A stretch of 64,000 bases of DNA from Caryophanales bacterium UBA5026 (lineage in GTDB: Bacteria; Bacillota_I; Bacilli_A; RF39; UBA660): the NCBI GenBank assembly GCA_002416285.1, contig DICM01000028.1:4064-68063 (forward strand). Direction: 5' to 3'. Position 1 is the stretch's first letter, and the number at the start of each line of letters is the position of its first letter. Position numbers and translations under genes: made by a program. The notes below the pieces were generated by a model. That model ran no database searches. It was not told where the DNA came from and was given only the letters and a program-made list of their open reading frames with translations. This document shows, piece after piece, positions 41,901 to 51,187 of the stretch.

Positions 41901-43674
41901 GAGTCAGATAGCTCCTAAGGGGTTAGAATTTAAATCAAATCATTTTGTTATAAGTGATAAATATGCAACGATATTAACCGCTGTTTCATATCCACGTTAT
42001 ATTCAACCTGGATATTTGTCATCACTTACAAGTATGTCTGGAATTAAAGTGGTTATTAAACATATTCCAATGCCGTTTAGTGTCATTCAAAAAATGCTTA
42101 ACCGTGAAATAGCCGATTTAAAGCAACGCTATCAAGATGAAAACGATCGAACAATTCAGGAGCGAATCCGTCAAGATTATGAGTCGTTGGAACAATTTAT
42201 TACGCAGTTAGCTGCTACTCAATCTAAAATTTACGATTTTCAATTACATGTCATGATTACAGCGGATAGTGAAGAGGAATTAAATAATAAAAAAATGACT
42301 GTTCGAAATTATTTAGAGGCAATGGAATTACGAGCTTTTCCATTACGTTTTGAACAGGAAAAAGTACTTAAATCTATTTTACCAATTTTTGGCGATCAGG
42401 ATATTGAAGATAGAATAGGCACACCAATACCATCACCGACAATTGCAGCAATGTATCCATTTATTTTTGATAGTATTAAAGACCCAGGATTGTCAACTTT
42501 ACTTGGAGTGGATTTCTCCGGTGGTGTAATTTTATTCAATCAATTTTTATATCAAATTCGTAAAGAGCATAATCGAAACAATGCGAATCTAATTATTCTT
42601 GGTACTTCTGGTAGTGGTAAATCTACAGCAGCTAAAATCATGCTTAGAACGCATATTCGTAACAATTGCCAGTTAGTCGTTATTGATCCAGAAGGTGAAC
42701 TTGAAGAAATGACTAGACGTTACCGAGGTGATTTTATAGATCTTGGTAAAGGTGGAGAATATGGAATGATTAATCCACTAGAGGTTATCATTGATGCGGA
42801 TGAAGATGAAATCCAAGGTGGGCTTGGATATACGGTTCTAACCCGTACATTACAAACGATAAAAGCCTTTATGAAGTATTATGATCCAACGATTGATGAA
42901 GATATATTAAACATGTTTAGTGAAGTTGTTCAAGAAACTTATCGAAGATTTGGTATGGATTTTAATACTAATTTTTCACAATTTGGACCGGATGATTATC
43001 CAACCTTCCGTGATGTTTATGCGACTATACGTGGACGTTTAGCTTCAATGACGGAGCAGACTCATGAGAAAGATATTATGGAACGCTTGGAACTTAAAAT
43101 TCGCCCGATTGTAAAAGAGTTGAAATATTATTTTGATGGACATACGACCATTCGTCCGCAAAGTAAGTTCATTGTATTTAATATTCGTGAATTAATGAAT
43201 GCCGATATTAATATTAGAAATGCATTATTCTTTAATATTTTAAAGTATGCGTGGGGGCTTACTCTCGATAAGAATACAAATACGGTATTAACGGTTGATG
43301 AAGCTCATGTGTTGCTTAGTGGAAATAATACATTAGGAGCTGATTTCCTTGCTCAAATTCAAAGACGTGCTAGAAAATACAATACGGGTACAATTATTAT
43401 TACACAGCAACCTAGTGACTTTAGTGATCCAAGTGTAATTACGCAAGGAAAGGCTATTTTTGATAATGCTTCCTATTACTTGGTAATGGGATTAAAGAAA
43501 CAAGCAGTTGAAGATTTAGCAAGATTAATTGATTTAAACGATAATGAAAAAGAGAGTATTAAACGTTATAATCAAGGTGAAGCTTTGTTTGTATGTGGTA
43601 GTAGACGTATGAGAATTAATGTCATTGCTACAGAACAGGAATTAGACTCTTTCGGAAGTGGTGGAGGATTCTAG
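41890..43674 (+). CDS. virB4: VirB4/TraE-type T4SS ATPase, motor part
   Basis: A 594-residue protein starting at GTG 41890 (GGGACGGTG upstream acts as ribosome site). It begins with IAPKGLEFKSNHFVISDKYA, a segment that occurs in the middle of whole VirB4 proteins. Walker A GTSGSGKS (238-245), an IDPEGELEEM motif and Walker B LTVDEAHVL (about 468) define the motor. It provides energy for substrate transfer or pilus assembly. It carries on in the +1 frame from the preceding gene. Confidence 0.9.
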   Translation: MDLKSQIAPKGLEFKSNHFVISDKYATILTAVSYPRYIQPGYLSSLTSMSGIKVVIKHIPMPFSVIQKMLNREIADLKQRYQDENDRTIQERIRQDYESLEQFITQLAATQSKIYDFQLHVMITADSEEELNNKKMTVRNYLEAMELRAFPLRFEQEKVLKSILPIFGDQDIEDRIGTPIPSPTIAAMYPFIFDSIKDPGLSTLLGVDFSGGVILFNQFLYQIRKEHNRNNANLIILGTSGSGKSTAAKIMLRTHIRNNCQLVVIDPEGELEEMTRRYRGDFIDLGKGGEYGMINPLEVIIDADEDEIQGGLGYTVLTRTLQTIKAFMKYYDPTIDEDILNMFSEVVQETYRRFGMDFNTNFSQFGPDDYPTFRDVYATIRGRLASMTEQTHEKDIMERLELKIRPIVKELKYYFDGHTTIRPQSKFIVFNIRELMNADINIRNALFFNILKYAWGLTLDKNTNTVLTVDEAHVLLSGNNTLGADFLAQIQRRARKYNTGTIIITQQPSDFSDPSVITQGKAIFDNASYYLVMGLKKQAVEDLARLIDLNDNEKESIKRYNQGEALFVCGSRRMRINVIATEQELDSFGSGGGF

Positions 43675-43702
43675 AAATAAAAAAGTATGGTGGTGGTAAC
43701 AT

Positions 43703-46162
43703 ATGTTTGAAGAAGAAAATGGTAACGAGGAAAATATGTTACCACAGGAGCAGAATAATAGTGTTGTTGAGACTGCTGAGGAAACAACAACACAAGAAGA
43801 TACTTCAACATCTAAAGGATCTTTTAGCCCAGATTCAGCAGCCTTGTCTATTCTCACTTTCAAGAAGAGACTCTATTTCTCTATAGCAGCCGGAATAGGT
43901 ATCTTTTTCTTTATAATTCTATTGGTAGTGTTTAATCAGACTCACAACAGTAGTATCACATATGATTTACCCAAATCATATGTTTTAGGGACAATGACTG
44001 ATCAAGAGTTGGTTAATTACTTAATTACACGTGGATATTGTGTGAGCACTAGTAGTGGTACAGTTGAAGAAGATTGTACTTTAAGTGAGGGTTTTCAATT
44101 TTGGAAGAAAATGAAAGAAGTTTATAATAGTTATCAAGAAGAAAAAGATGTGACTTTAAACATCGATGTTTTAGTTGCGACTCTTTCTTATAAACGTAGT
44201 GATGATGAATTGTATAAATCTAGCAGTCAAATTGACATATTAGCCAATGTTATGGTAGAAGAATATGAAGTAGAAGTAATTGATCCAGATACTAACGAAA
44301 AAACAACTGAAATAAGATATCGCCTCAATATGAATCAGTATAAAGAATATATTATTGGAACAGGTATCGGTGGAGAAGACTCAGGTGGTGGAACCGGTGG
44401 AGGGTCTAATACACAAAACAGGCAAGAATTTTTGGATTGGATAGTACCACTTGCTAAAGAATTACAAAAAGTTTCGGGAATATTACCTTCTGTAACAATA
44501 GCTCAAAAAGTTCAAGAATCTGGTTGGAAGATTGGGAATAGTGAAATTACTAGAACCTGTCATAATTACTTTGGTATGAAAAAGGGTAGTTGGGAAGGAG
44601 CATATAAAGTCTTCAACACATGGGAAGATGATGGAAAAGGTAATCGAATTTACCAAGCTGCAAAGTTTAGATGTTATGCAGATGATGTTGAAGGATTTAT
44701 AGGCCGTGGTGATTTCTTTTGGAGTTATTCTCGATATGCTGATTTCTTAATTTGTAATTTTAATAGTGATTGGGAGTGTGCAGTAAAAGCAGTAAAAGCT
44801 GCTGGATATGCAACGGATACTAAGTATGTTAGTGCATTAACCAGTATTATTAATCAAAATCAGCTCTATCAATATGATGACGATCCAGATTATCAATGGG
44901 ATGGAACTTATCCAGAATATGCGGATTATGATCCTTACACAAAACAATCAATTGGGGATAATAGTAATGGCACTGATACAGAGGTTTATATAGTTGGCGG
45001 CGGATATATTGAAAAATATCGTCTTGATTTACTCGAAGGGTATAAAGATAGCGAAAAATTACAACGTAAAATTACTATATACGAAGAAATATTAGATTTA
45101 TCAAAATTAAGTGATAATGGCAATACTTCTGAGAATAATGATTCGAATTTTTCCATGTATTCATGCAGTTCACCTCCAATTAAAATTCAATCTGGAGAAA
45201 CTTATAAAATATCTTCTCCATATGGACTTAGAATTAAGCCAATTGCAGATATTTCAAGTAGTTTTCATAATGGAATTGATATTGCCGGTTATCCAATCGG
45301 AACAGAAGTTCATGCTGTAGCTCAAGGAACAGTAGTAGAGACTAGTACTCAACTTGAAGGCGGTAACTTTGTTAGAATTGGTCACGATCTTGATAATGAT
45401 GGAAAATATGACAATTATACAGGGTACTATCATTTGAGTGGTTTTGCTGTTTCATATGGTGAAAAGGTTACCTGTGGACAAGTGATTGGCTATGTTGGTC
45501 AAAGCGGGATGGCAACAGGCCCACACTTACATTTTAGTTTACAGGATCAAAATCAAAAATTCATTGATCCAACATCGTTATTAAACAATTTATTAACTAA
45601 AACATCAATTTTCGATAGCAGTGGTTCATCCGATGGAGAATATTACGGTTATTACAATCAAGGGCAATTTAGTAATGTCCCTTACTGTAATGGTAAGAAA
45701 ACAATTCAAAGTTCAGGATGTGCTTTAGCTTCTTTTGCAACAGCAGTAACGAATCTGACGAAAAAAGAAGTTAGTATGAGTGAGTTAGCAAACTTTGTTT
45801 GTACGCAAACGAATTATCGTACTCCTGATAGTGGAACTTCGAATGGATTTTGGGATGATGATATAGTCGCACCAAGATATGGTGTAAAAATTAGTAGGTT
45901 GTCTAGATCAGAAATGACCTTTGAGAATCTATATGCAATGTTACAATCCGGTAAAAAGTTGATTGTTTCGGTTCAATGTTGTGGAAAGTTCAAAATCAAG
46001 TCAGGATCACACCTAATAGAGTTGAACAGTGCAGAGAATGATAAAATTTTGGTTTATGATGTTGGGAATAGAAAAAATGTAGGATGGTATACAAAAAGTG
46101 AAGTTGATAGCCAAATAATTGGTAAAATATATTCGGGGATGTGGTATATTGAAAAACGTTAA
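43703..46162 (+). CDS. Three-domain cell-wall hydrolase (GH73 + M23 + C39-like), VirB1-like
   Basis: An 819-residue protein: acidic cytosolic N-terminus (about 1-55), one helix (about 60-80), a stalk, a Gly/Ser linker, then a glucosaminidase-like GH73 domain (about 240-400, SVTIAQKVQESGW with the active-site Glu), a zinc M23 peptidase (about 500-630; HNGIDIAG and PHLHF supply His/Asp/His ligands), and a C39-type cysteine peptidase domain (about 660-815: Cys in SSGCALAS, His in GSHLIEL). VirB1-like hydrolases open the wall for T4SS channels. Two catalytic wall domains are common in this class; a third C39-like domain is unusual. Overlaps the lipoprotein gene by 14 bases. Confidence 0.88.
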   Translation: MFEEENGNEENMLPQEQNNSVVETAEETTTQEDTSTSKGSFSPDSAALSILTFKKRLYFSIAAGIGIFFFIILLVVFNQTHNSSITYDLPKSYVLGTMTDQELVNYLITRGYCVSTSSGTVEEDCTLSEGFQFWKKMKEVYNSYQEEKDVTLNIDVLVATLSYKRSDDELYKSSSQIDILANVMVEEYEVEVIDPDTNEKTTEIRYRLNMNQYKEYIIGTGIGGEDSGGGTGGGSNTQNRQEFLDWIVPLAKELQKVSGILPSVTIAQKVQESGWKIGNSEITRTCHNYFGMKKGSWEGAYKVFNTWEDDGKGNRIYQAAKFRCYADDVEGFIGRGDFFWSYSRYADFLICNFNSDWECAVKAVKAAGYATDTKYVSALTSIINQNQLYQYDDDPDYQWDGTYPEYADYDPYTKQSIGDNSNGTDTEVYIVGGGYIEKYRLDLLEGYKDSEKLQRKITIYEEILDLSKLSDNGNTSENNDSNFSMYSCSSPPIKIQSGETYKISSPYGLRIKPIADISSSFHNGIDIAGYPIGTEVHAVAQGTVVETSTQLEGGNFVRIGHDLDNDGKYDNYTGYYHLSGFAVSYGEKVTCGQVIGYVGQSGMATGPHLHFSLQDQNQKFIDPTSLLNNLLTKTSIFDSSGSSDGEYYGYYNQGQFSNVPYCNGKKTIQSSGCALASFATAVTNLTKKEVSMSELANFVCTQTNYRTPDSGTSNGFWDDDIVAPRYGVKISRLSRSEMTFENLYAMLQSGKKLIVSVQCCGKFKIKSGSHLIELNSAENDKILVYDVGNRKNVGWYTKSEVDSQIIGKIYSGMWYIEKR

Positions 46163-46880
46163 AAGTTTTAAATTTATTATTTTAATATTAGGGATATTGC
46201 TTCTTAGTGGATGTGAGTCTAAGACAAACCTTCTTATTACAAGTGATCAAAAGGTAATTGAAGAAACATCTGCCTATCAAAGCAATAAAGTATTGAGCAA
46301 ATACAATACCTCTGTAGAAGCTGCTTTAAAACAATATGGAGAGAGCTATAAGGATATGATTTCTCCTGAAGACTACAGCTATAAATACACAATTGGAGCT
46401 ACAACTTCATTTGGTACCATTTATAAAACCCATAAATCACTTGAATCCTTCATTGATAGTACAACTTTTCATGGTCTATATGAAACAGCTTTAATTTCTC
46501 ATGAGAAAGATGGAACATCTTTTAAGGCAACTGGTGAAAATTATATATATATTTTATTCGAAGAACCAGAAGGTTATGGGAATAGTGAGGCAATGCTTAC
46601 TAAAGTAGAAGTTGCAATTCAATTTCAAAACAAGGTATTAAGTAATAATGCTGATTCTTATGATGAAAAAACAAATACTTATACATGGATATTTACACCA
46701 AATAATCAAAGTAAGTATATTGAGTTCAAAATTGGAAAACAAATGCGCTATGATATAATCTTTAATTATTATTTAGAACATTATTTGCCAATCTTTATAA
46801 TAGGTGGTATTATACTTTTAATTGCATTGTTTGGTGGTTTGATTTTGTATCGAAAAGTCCGGTCCACTAATGAAATTTAA
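46149..46880 (+). CDS. T4SS-locus lipoprotein with C-terminal membrane helix
   Basis: A 243-residue protein. Start is TTG 46149 with GGGGATG upstream, inside the preceding gene. A lipobox (LLLSGC) gives a mature N-terminal cysteine at about residue 22. The ectodomain has a long beta region (YIYILFEEPEGYG, then VEVAIQFQNKV), and the C-terminus has a helix plus basic tail (FIIGGIILLIALFGGLILYRKVR), so it is anchored at both ends. It may bridge the membrane and the wall hydrolase or channel; I do not recognise a family. Confidence 0.75.
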   Translation: MKNVKSFKFIILILGILLLSGCESKTNLLITSDQKVIEETSAYQSNKVLSKYNTSVEAALKQYGESYKDMISPEDYSYKYTIGATTSFGTIYKTHKSLESFIDSTTFHGLYETALISHEKDGTSFKATGENYIYILFEEPEGYGNSEAMLTKVEVAIQFQNKVLSNNADSYDEKTNTYTWIFTPNNQSKYIEFKIGKQMRYDIIFNYYLEHYLPIFIIGGIILLIALFGGLILYRKVRSTNEI

Positions 46881-46892
46881 GGGGGAATTTAG

Positions 46893-49115
46893 GTGAAATT
46901 AAAATTTCGTGCTGAATCAAAAGATGCGGCTATATTTGCTCTATATGCTTTATTTTTACTCTATCTTATCGCAGTTATTGTATTGAACGCGGTTTCTTTT
47001 GTTGGATCTAATACGATTCATGGACTCAATCCATTACCTGCATTTGAACGTGATTTAATTGGTCCAACCATGACATTATATATTATCGCCTTAATTGCTT
47101 CATTTGCGAGTGTATCATCTCACTTTTTCGAACGTGAAAAAGGGATCGGGGTAAAAATTGCTCCGAAAAAAGAAAAAGGTTATTCAAGATGGTCAACTGA
47201 TAAGGAAATGAAAGCGGAACTAAAATTAGTTCACCCACAGGATGAACATAGTGAAGTAGCTGGAATTCCTTTAATTAATAATGGAAAAGAAATTTGGGTT
47301 GATGATGGATCCTACCATAATTTAATTATCGGTAGTACAGGTTCTGGTAAAACAGAAATGCTCGTTCAACCGATGGTTAAGATTCTCGCAAAAAAAGGTG
47401 AATCTATGATTATCACCGATCCAAAAGGTGAAATCTATGAAAATAATGCGAATGAATTACGTGAGCGTGGATATAATATTATTCTATTAAATTTCCGTGA
47501 ACCACAAAAAGGAAATTGTTGGAATCCATTAACCTTACCATATTCATTATATAAAGCGGGAAACTCTGATAAAGCAAATGAGCTATTAGATGATTTAGCA
47601 AAAAATATTCTTTATGATGAATCAAGCAAAGGAAATGATCCTTTCTGGGAAAATACTTCAGCAGATTATTTTGCCGGACTATCATTAGCTTTATTTGATG
47701 ATGCGAAAGAGGAAGAAATCAATCTTAATAGCATTAACTTAATGACTACTGTGGGGGAAGAAAAGCTTGCTGGTTCCACTTATATGAAAGAGTATTTTAG
47801 TGATAAACCACAAACCTCAGCAGCATATGTCAATGTTGCGAGTACTCTAATGGCACCAAGTGAAACGAAAGGTAGTATCTTATCAGTATTTAAACAAAAA
47901 ATAAAATTATTTTCATCACGTGAAAATTTATCAGAAATGCTAGCACATAGTGATTTCGATATGGAAGATATCGGTAAGAAAAAAACAGCAGTATTTATTG
48001 TTATTCAAGATGAAAAGAAAACATACCACTCTTTAGTTACTATCTTCATCAAACAATGTTACGAAACATTAATCGGTGTTGCCCAACAAAATGGTGGAAA
48101 ACTTGCTTACCGTACGAACTTTATTTTGGATGAGTTTGCTAATATGCCACCACTTAAAGATGTTACCACCATGGTAACAGCAGCACGTAGCCGTAAAATT
48201 CGTTTTAATTTTATCATTCAGAACTTTGCTCAATTGAATCAAGTTTATGGTAAAGAGAACGGTGAAACGATCAAAGGTAACTGTGGTAATATTATTTATC
48301 TTATTAGTAGTGAGCTAGCTGCACTTGAAGAAATTAGTAAAATGTGTGGAGAAGTGAAATCGAAAAAAGATGATAAGACTGCCAGTACGCCATTAGTCAC
48401 TGTAAGTGATTTGCAACGTATGAAAATGTGGTCAATTATTGTAGTCCGTATTCGTATGATGCCATATAAAACAGTGATGACACCGAACTTTAAAATGGAA
48501 AGTGCTCATATGTGGGGAAAAGAGTATGGAAAAGCTGATTATCCAGAAAGACAAAAACAAGTCGTTCCAGTCTTTGATTTAAAGGCGGTCGTCGATGAGA
48601 AAAGACAAAACAAAATGAACGAGATGTTTGGATCTATGGGCGATATGTCAGCAATGCCTAATTTTCCAGGATTACCAGGAATGAACCCGATGATGGGATC
48701 AAATAATTCGATGCCAGGATTTCCAAATTTACCAGGAATGAATCCATTTTCTGGTATGAATTCAGATCCAAAATCATCTCCAACTGGTGGAATTAATGTA
48801 GATGAATTGGTAAAAAGAATTGACGCTAAAATTGCCGAGCTTGAAGAAGAAGAACGTCTTGAAAAAGAGAAGTCAAACCAAGTCGATAATTTGTCAGGTG
48901 ATGATTCTGAAATTGTCACTTCAATACCAACTAATTTAAATATCGTAGATCATGCGGGAGAAACTTCGGAAGCTATTACTGATAGTACTTCAGAAGAAGT
49001 TCCTGAATTTCTAAAAGAAGAAGAGAAACATAATGATGAAGTGTCAATTAAATCACTTAGTGATATAACGGATGATCAATTCTTTGACGATTTCTTTCAT
49101 GATGAAGACGAATAA
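46893..49115 (+). CDS. virD4: VirD4/TraG-type coupling protein (T4CP)
   Basis: A 740-residue ATPase. Two N-terminal helices (about 14-36 and 53-75), Walker A GSTGSGKT (147-154), ITDPKGEIYENN, and Walker B FILDEFANMPPL (about 408-419) with the downstream IIQNFAQL motif define the T4CP motor. The C-terminal 180 residues are a low-complexity tail with Met/Pro/Gly repeats (FPGLPGMNP and FPNLPGMNP) and an acidic end. The T4CP selects substrates. Without any relaxase in the locus, its cargo is open: protein or DNA. Start GTG 46893 after AAGGGGGAATTTA. Confidence 0.92.
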   Translation: MKLKFRAESKDAAIFALYALFLLYLIAVIVLNAVSFVGSNTIHGLNPLPAFERDLIGPTMTLYIIALIASFASVSSHFFEREKGIGVKIAPKKEKGYSRWSTDKEMKAELKLVHPQDEHSEVAGIPLINNGKEIWVDDGSYHNLIIGSTGSGKTEMLVQPMVKILAKKGESMIITDPKGEIYENNANELRERGYNIILLNFREPQKGNCWNPLTLPYSLYKAGNSDKANELLDDLAKNILYDESSKGNDPFWENTSADYFAGLSLALFDDAKEEEINLNSINLMTTVGEEKLAGSTYMKEYFSDKPQTSAAYVNVASTLMAPSETKGSILSVFKQKIKLFSSRENLSEMLAHSDFDMEDIGKKKTAVFIVIQDEKKTYHSLVTIFIKQCYETLIGVAQQNGGKLAYRTNFILDEFANMPPLKDVTTMVTAARSRKIRFNFIIQNFAQLNQVYGKENGETIKGNCGNIIYLISSELAALEEISKMCGEVKSKKDDKTASTPLVTVSDLQRMKMWSIIVVRIRMMPYKTVMTPNFKMESAHMWGKEYGKADYPERQKQVVPVFDLKAVVDEKRQNKMNEMFGSMGDMSAMPNFPGLPGMNPMMGSNNSMPGFPNLPGMNPFSGMNSDPKSSPTGGINVDELVKRIDAKIAELEEEERLEKEKSNQVDNLSGDDSEIVTSIPTNLNIVDHAGETSEAITDSTSEEVPEFLKEEEKHNDEVSIKSLSDITDDQFFDDFFHDEDE

Positions 49116-49165
49116 AAATGAATCAAAAATAAAACTCCTACATACAATATAGTAGGGTGGTTAGA

Positions 49166-49456
49166 ATGATGTCCAGTATCTCTGTTGAAGATTTACTTAA
49201 GCATCTAGGTTCACTAAACATTATTGATATTAGAAGCATTCAAAATTATAATAATAATCATATCCCAGGGTCTATTAATGTCCCATTTGATAATTTAATT
49301 CTTACTCCAGAAAAATATTTAAATCCTCGACAAAGTTATTGTTTATATTGTCAAAAAGGATTATCAAGTAAGAGTGCTTGTCAAATATTATCTAGAAAAG
49401 GATATAAAGTCATGAACTTGCAGGGTGGATATGAAGAATGGGTGCTCAAACATTAA
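49166..49456 (+). CDS. Rhodanese-like domain protein
   Basis: A 96-residue single rhodanese domain with the conserved order IIDIRS, HIPGSINVP and the active-site loop YCQKGLSS (Cys with Ser at the end), then YKVMNLQGGYEEW. It can carry a persulfide or act in sulfur transfer. ATG 49166 follows AGGGTGG; an upstream GTG overlaps that site. It sits 50 bases after virD4 and ends in a terminator, so it may be the last gene of that operon or an unrelated single gene. Confidence 0.88.
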   Translation: MMSSISVEDLLKHLGSLNIIDIRSIQNYNNNHIPGSINVPFDNLILTPEKYLNPRQSYCLYCQKGLSSKSACQILSRKGYKVMNLQGGYEEWVLKH

Positions 49457-49480
49457 AAAAGATTTTCCAATCTTTTTTTC
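49456..49480 (+). terminator. Terminator after the rhodanese gene
   Basis: Seven-bp stem AAAGATT / AATCTTT with TTCC loop, then TTTTC. It probably closes the T4SS side of the locus. Confidence 0.8.
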
Positions 49481-49528
49481 TTTTCAAATCTCCCAATTTG
49501 TATTATAATGAAAGAGAATGAGGTAGTT

Positions 49529-50101
49529 ATGGAAAACATTATCGGAATGATCGTAGTGACATTAAAAAGTACTGTAATGTCAAATTCTATTTTGATTGGA
49601 TTTAGTATTGGAATGCTCACCATTATATTAGAGTCAATTATTCCAATTTTACCACTTGGTTTTTTCATTGCAACAAATATGTTAATATTTGGAAATCTAA
49701 TTGGTTTTGTTTTATCGTGGGTTGCAACTATTATTGGTTGCTCGATCAGTTTCTTTCTGTTCAGACAAGGATTTCATTTTGTTAAGCGAAATGAAAAAAT
49801 AGAAAGATTTATTTCCAAAGTAAATAAGATTCCTTTTCCAACTTTAGTATTAATGATGTCTTTTCCATTTTCACCAGCATTTTTATTTAATATTGCAGCA
49901 GGATGCTCTAAACTAACTTATCCTAAGTATTTAATCGCATTATTTCTTTCAAAAGCGATAGTTGTTTACTTTTGGGGATTTATTGGGACAACACTAGTAG
50001 AGAGTATTACTAATACTGCTGTTCTTTGGAAGTTATCTTTGTTACTTCTATTTGTATTTTTGTTATCAAAGATAGCAGTTCGAAATTTTAGATTAGAATG
50101 A
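49529..50101 (+). CDS. VTT/DedA-family (TVP38/TMEM64-like) membrane protein
   Basis: A 190-residue polytopic protein with the SNARE-associated VTT signature: ESIIPILPLGFFIATNMLIFGNLIGFVLSWVATIIG, then the reentrant region PTLVLMMSFPFSPAFLFNIAAG, and a terminal helix. VTT/DedA proteins are linked to lipid flipping; DedA-type UptA moves undecaprenyl phosphate. ATG 49529 after GAGGTAG is preferred to an in-frame ATG at 49508. TATAAT lies at 49504-49509. It is a short operon with rmuC and a hypothetical gene. Confidence 0.82.
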   Translation: MENIIGMIVVTLKSTVMSNSILIGFSIGMLTIILESIIPILPLGFFIATNMLIFGNLIGFVLSWVATIIGCSISFFLFRQGFHFVKRNEKIERFISKVNKIPFPTLVLMMSFPFSPAFLFNIAAGCSKLTYPKYLIALFLSKAIVVYFWGFIGTTLVESITNTAVLWKLSLLLLFVFLLSKIAVRNFRLE

Positions 50102-50111
50102 GAGGGATTTA

Positions 50112-51185
50112 ATGGAATATGTTATTCTGGGAATACTAATTTTAGTATTGGTTATTAGTGTTTTCTCACTATTTAAAAATATCAACGAATCAAATATTAC
50201 AGAACGACTAGGGAAACTTGAAACCACCACTGTTAAAGAACTTGGGGATTTTCAGAATAATTTAACAAAAGAATTAAACCAGGATTTTTTAGCACTCAAT
50301 GAGCGCCTAGAAGTAAGACTTCGATTAATCAATGATCAAGTGAATGAGCGATTGGATCAAAACTTTGAAAAAACCAATAAAACATTTACCTCTGTTCTGG
50401 AGAGACTGTCAAAAATAGATGAGGCACAAAAAAAGATAGACCATCTTTCTAGTGATATTGTTTCATTGCAAAGTGTATTGACGGATAAAAAAACACGAGG
50501 TATTTTTGGTGAAGTTCATCTTCAACATATCCTAAGTAATGTATTTGGGGAAAATAATACAACAATTTATAAAATGCAATATTCTCTTGAGAATGGAACG
50601 ATTGTAGATTGCGCTCTTTTTGCTCCAGATCCTTTAGGCTTACTTTGCATTGATTCTAAATTTCCATTGGAAAATTATCGTACGATGGTTGATAAAAATT
50701 ATTCGGAGGAAATTCGTGAACAAGCAGCAAAGTTATTTAAATTAGACATGAAGAAGCACATTGATGCGATTTCTAACAAGTATATCATTCCTGGTGTAAC
50801 ATCAGATCAAGCAATTCTTTTTTTACCAGCAGAAGCAATCTTTGCCGAAGTGAATGCTTACCATAGTGATATTATTGAGTATGCTTATAAAAAGAGAGTT
50901 TGGTTAACTAGTCCAACAACATTAATTAGTACATTAACTACAATACAGATTATTATTAAAAATATGGAACGGGATCAATATGCGGCTGTAATTCATAAGG
51001 AATTACGACTATTAGACGAAGAATTTAGAAGATATAAGGATCGATGGGACAAGCTATCTAGAAGTATTGAAACCGTTGGACGAGATGTAAAAGATATACA
51101 TACTACGACAGAGAAGATAACAAAAAGATTTCAGTCTATTAATCAGGTTGAAGTCGATTCGTTAGAATATCAAGAAGGTGAGTAA
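50112..51185 (+). CDS. rmuC: DNA recombination protein RmuC
   Basis: A 357-residue protein: N-terminal helix (about 2-20), coiled coil (about 30-120), then the RmuC core: TRGIFGEVHLQHIL, DCALFAPDP and a nuclease-like motif with CIDSKFPLENY. RmuC limits inversions and recombination at short repeats, an interesting presence next to the repeat-rich surface genes downstream. Ten bases follow the VTT gene. GAGAGGGATTTA precedes the ATG. Confidence 0.93.
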   Translation: MEYVILGILILVLVISVFSLFKNINESNITERLGKLETTTVKELGDFQNNLTKELNQDFLALNERLEVRLRLINDQVNERLDQNFEKTNKTFTSVLERLSKIDEAQKKIDHLSSDIVSLQSVLTDKKTRGIFGEVHLQHILSNVFGENNTTIYKMQYSLENGTIVDCALFAPDPLGLLCIDSKFPLENYRTMVDKNYSEEIREQAAKLFKLDMKKHIDAISNKYIIPGVTSDQAILFLPAEAIFAEVNAYHSDIIEYAYKKRVWLTSPTTLISTLTTIQIIIKNMERDQYAAVIHKELRLLDEEFRRYKDRWDKLSRSIETVGRDVKDIHTTTEKITKRFQSINQVEVDSLEYQEGE

Positions 51186-51187
51186 AT

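Noticed and set aside
49143..49148. TACAAT as a -10 promoter for the rhodanese gene
   Set aside because: No adequate -35 is present at the right spacing, and a CCTAC/GTAGG hairpin overlaps it.
27064..49456. Ordinary integrative conjugative element
   Set aside because: No integrase, relaxase, excisionase, att repeats or flanking tRNA gene are seen, and housekeeping or hypothetical chromosomal genes lie directly on both sides.
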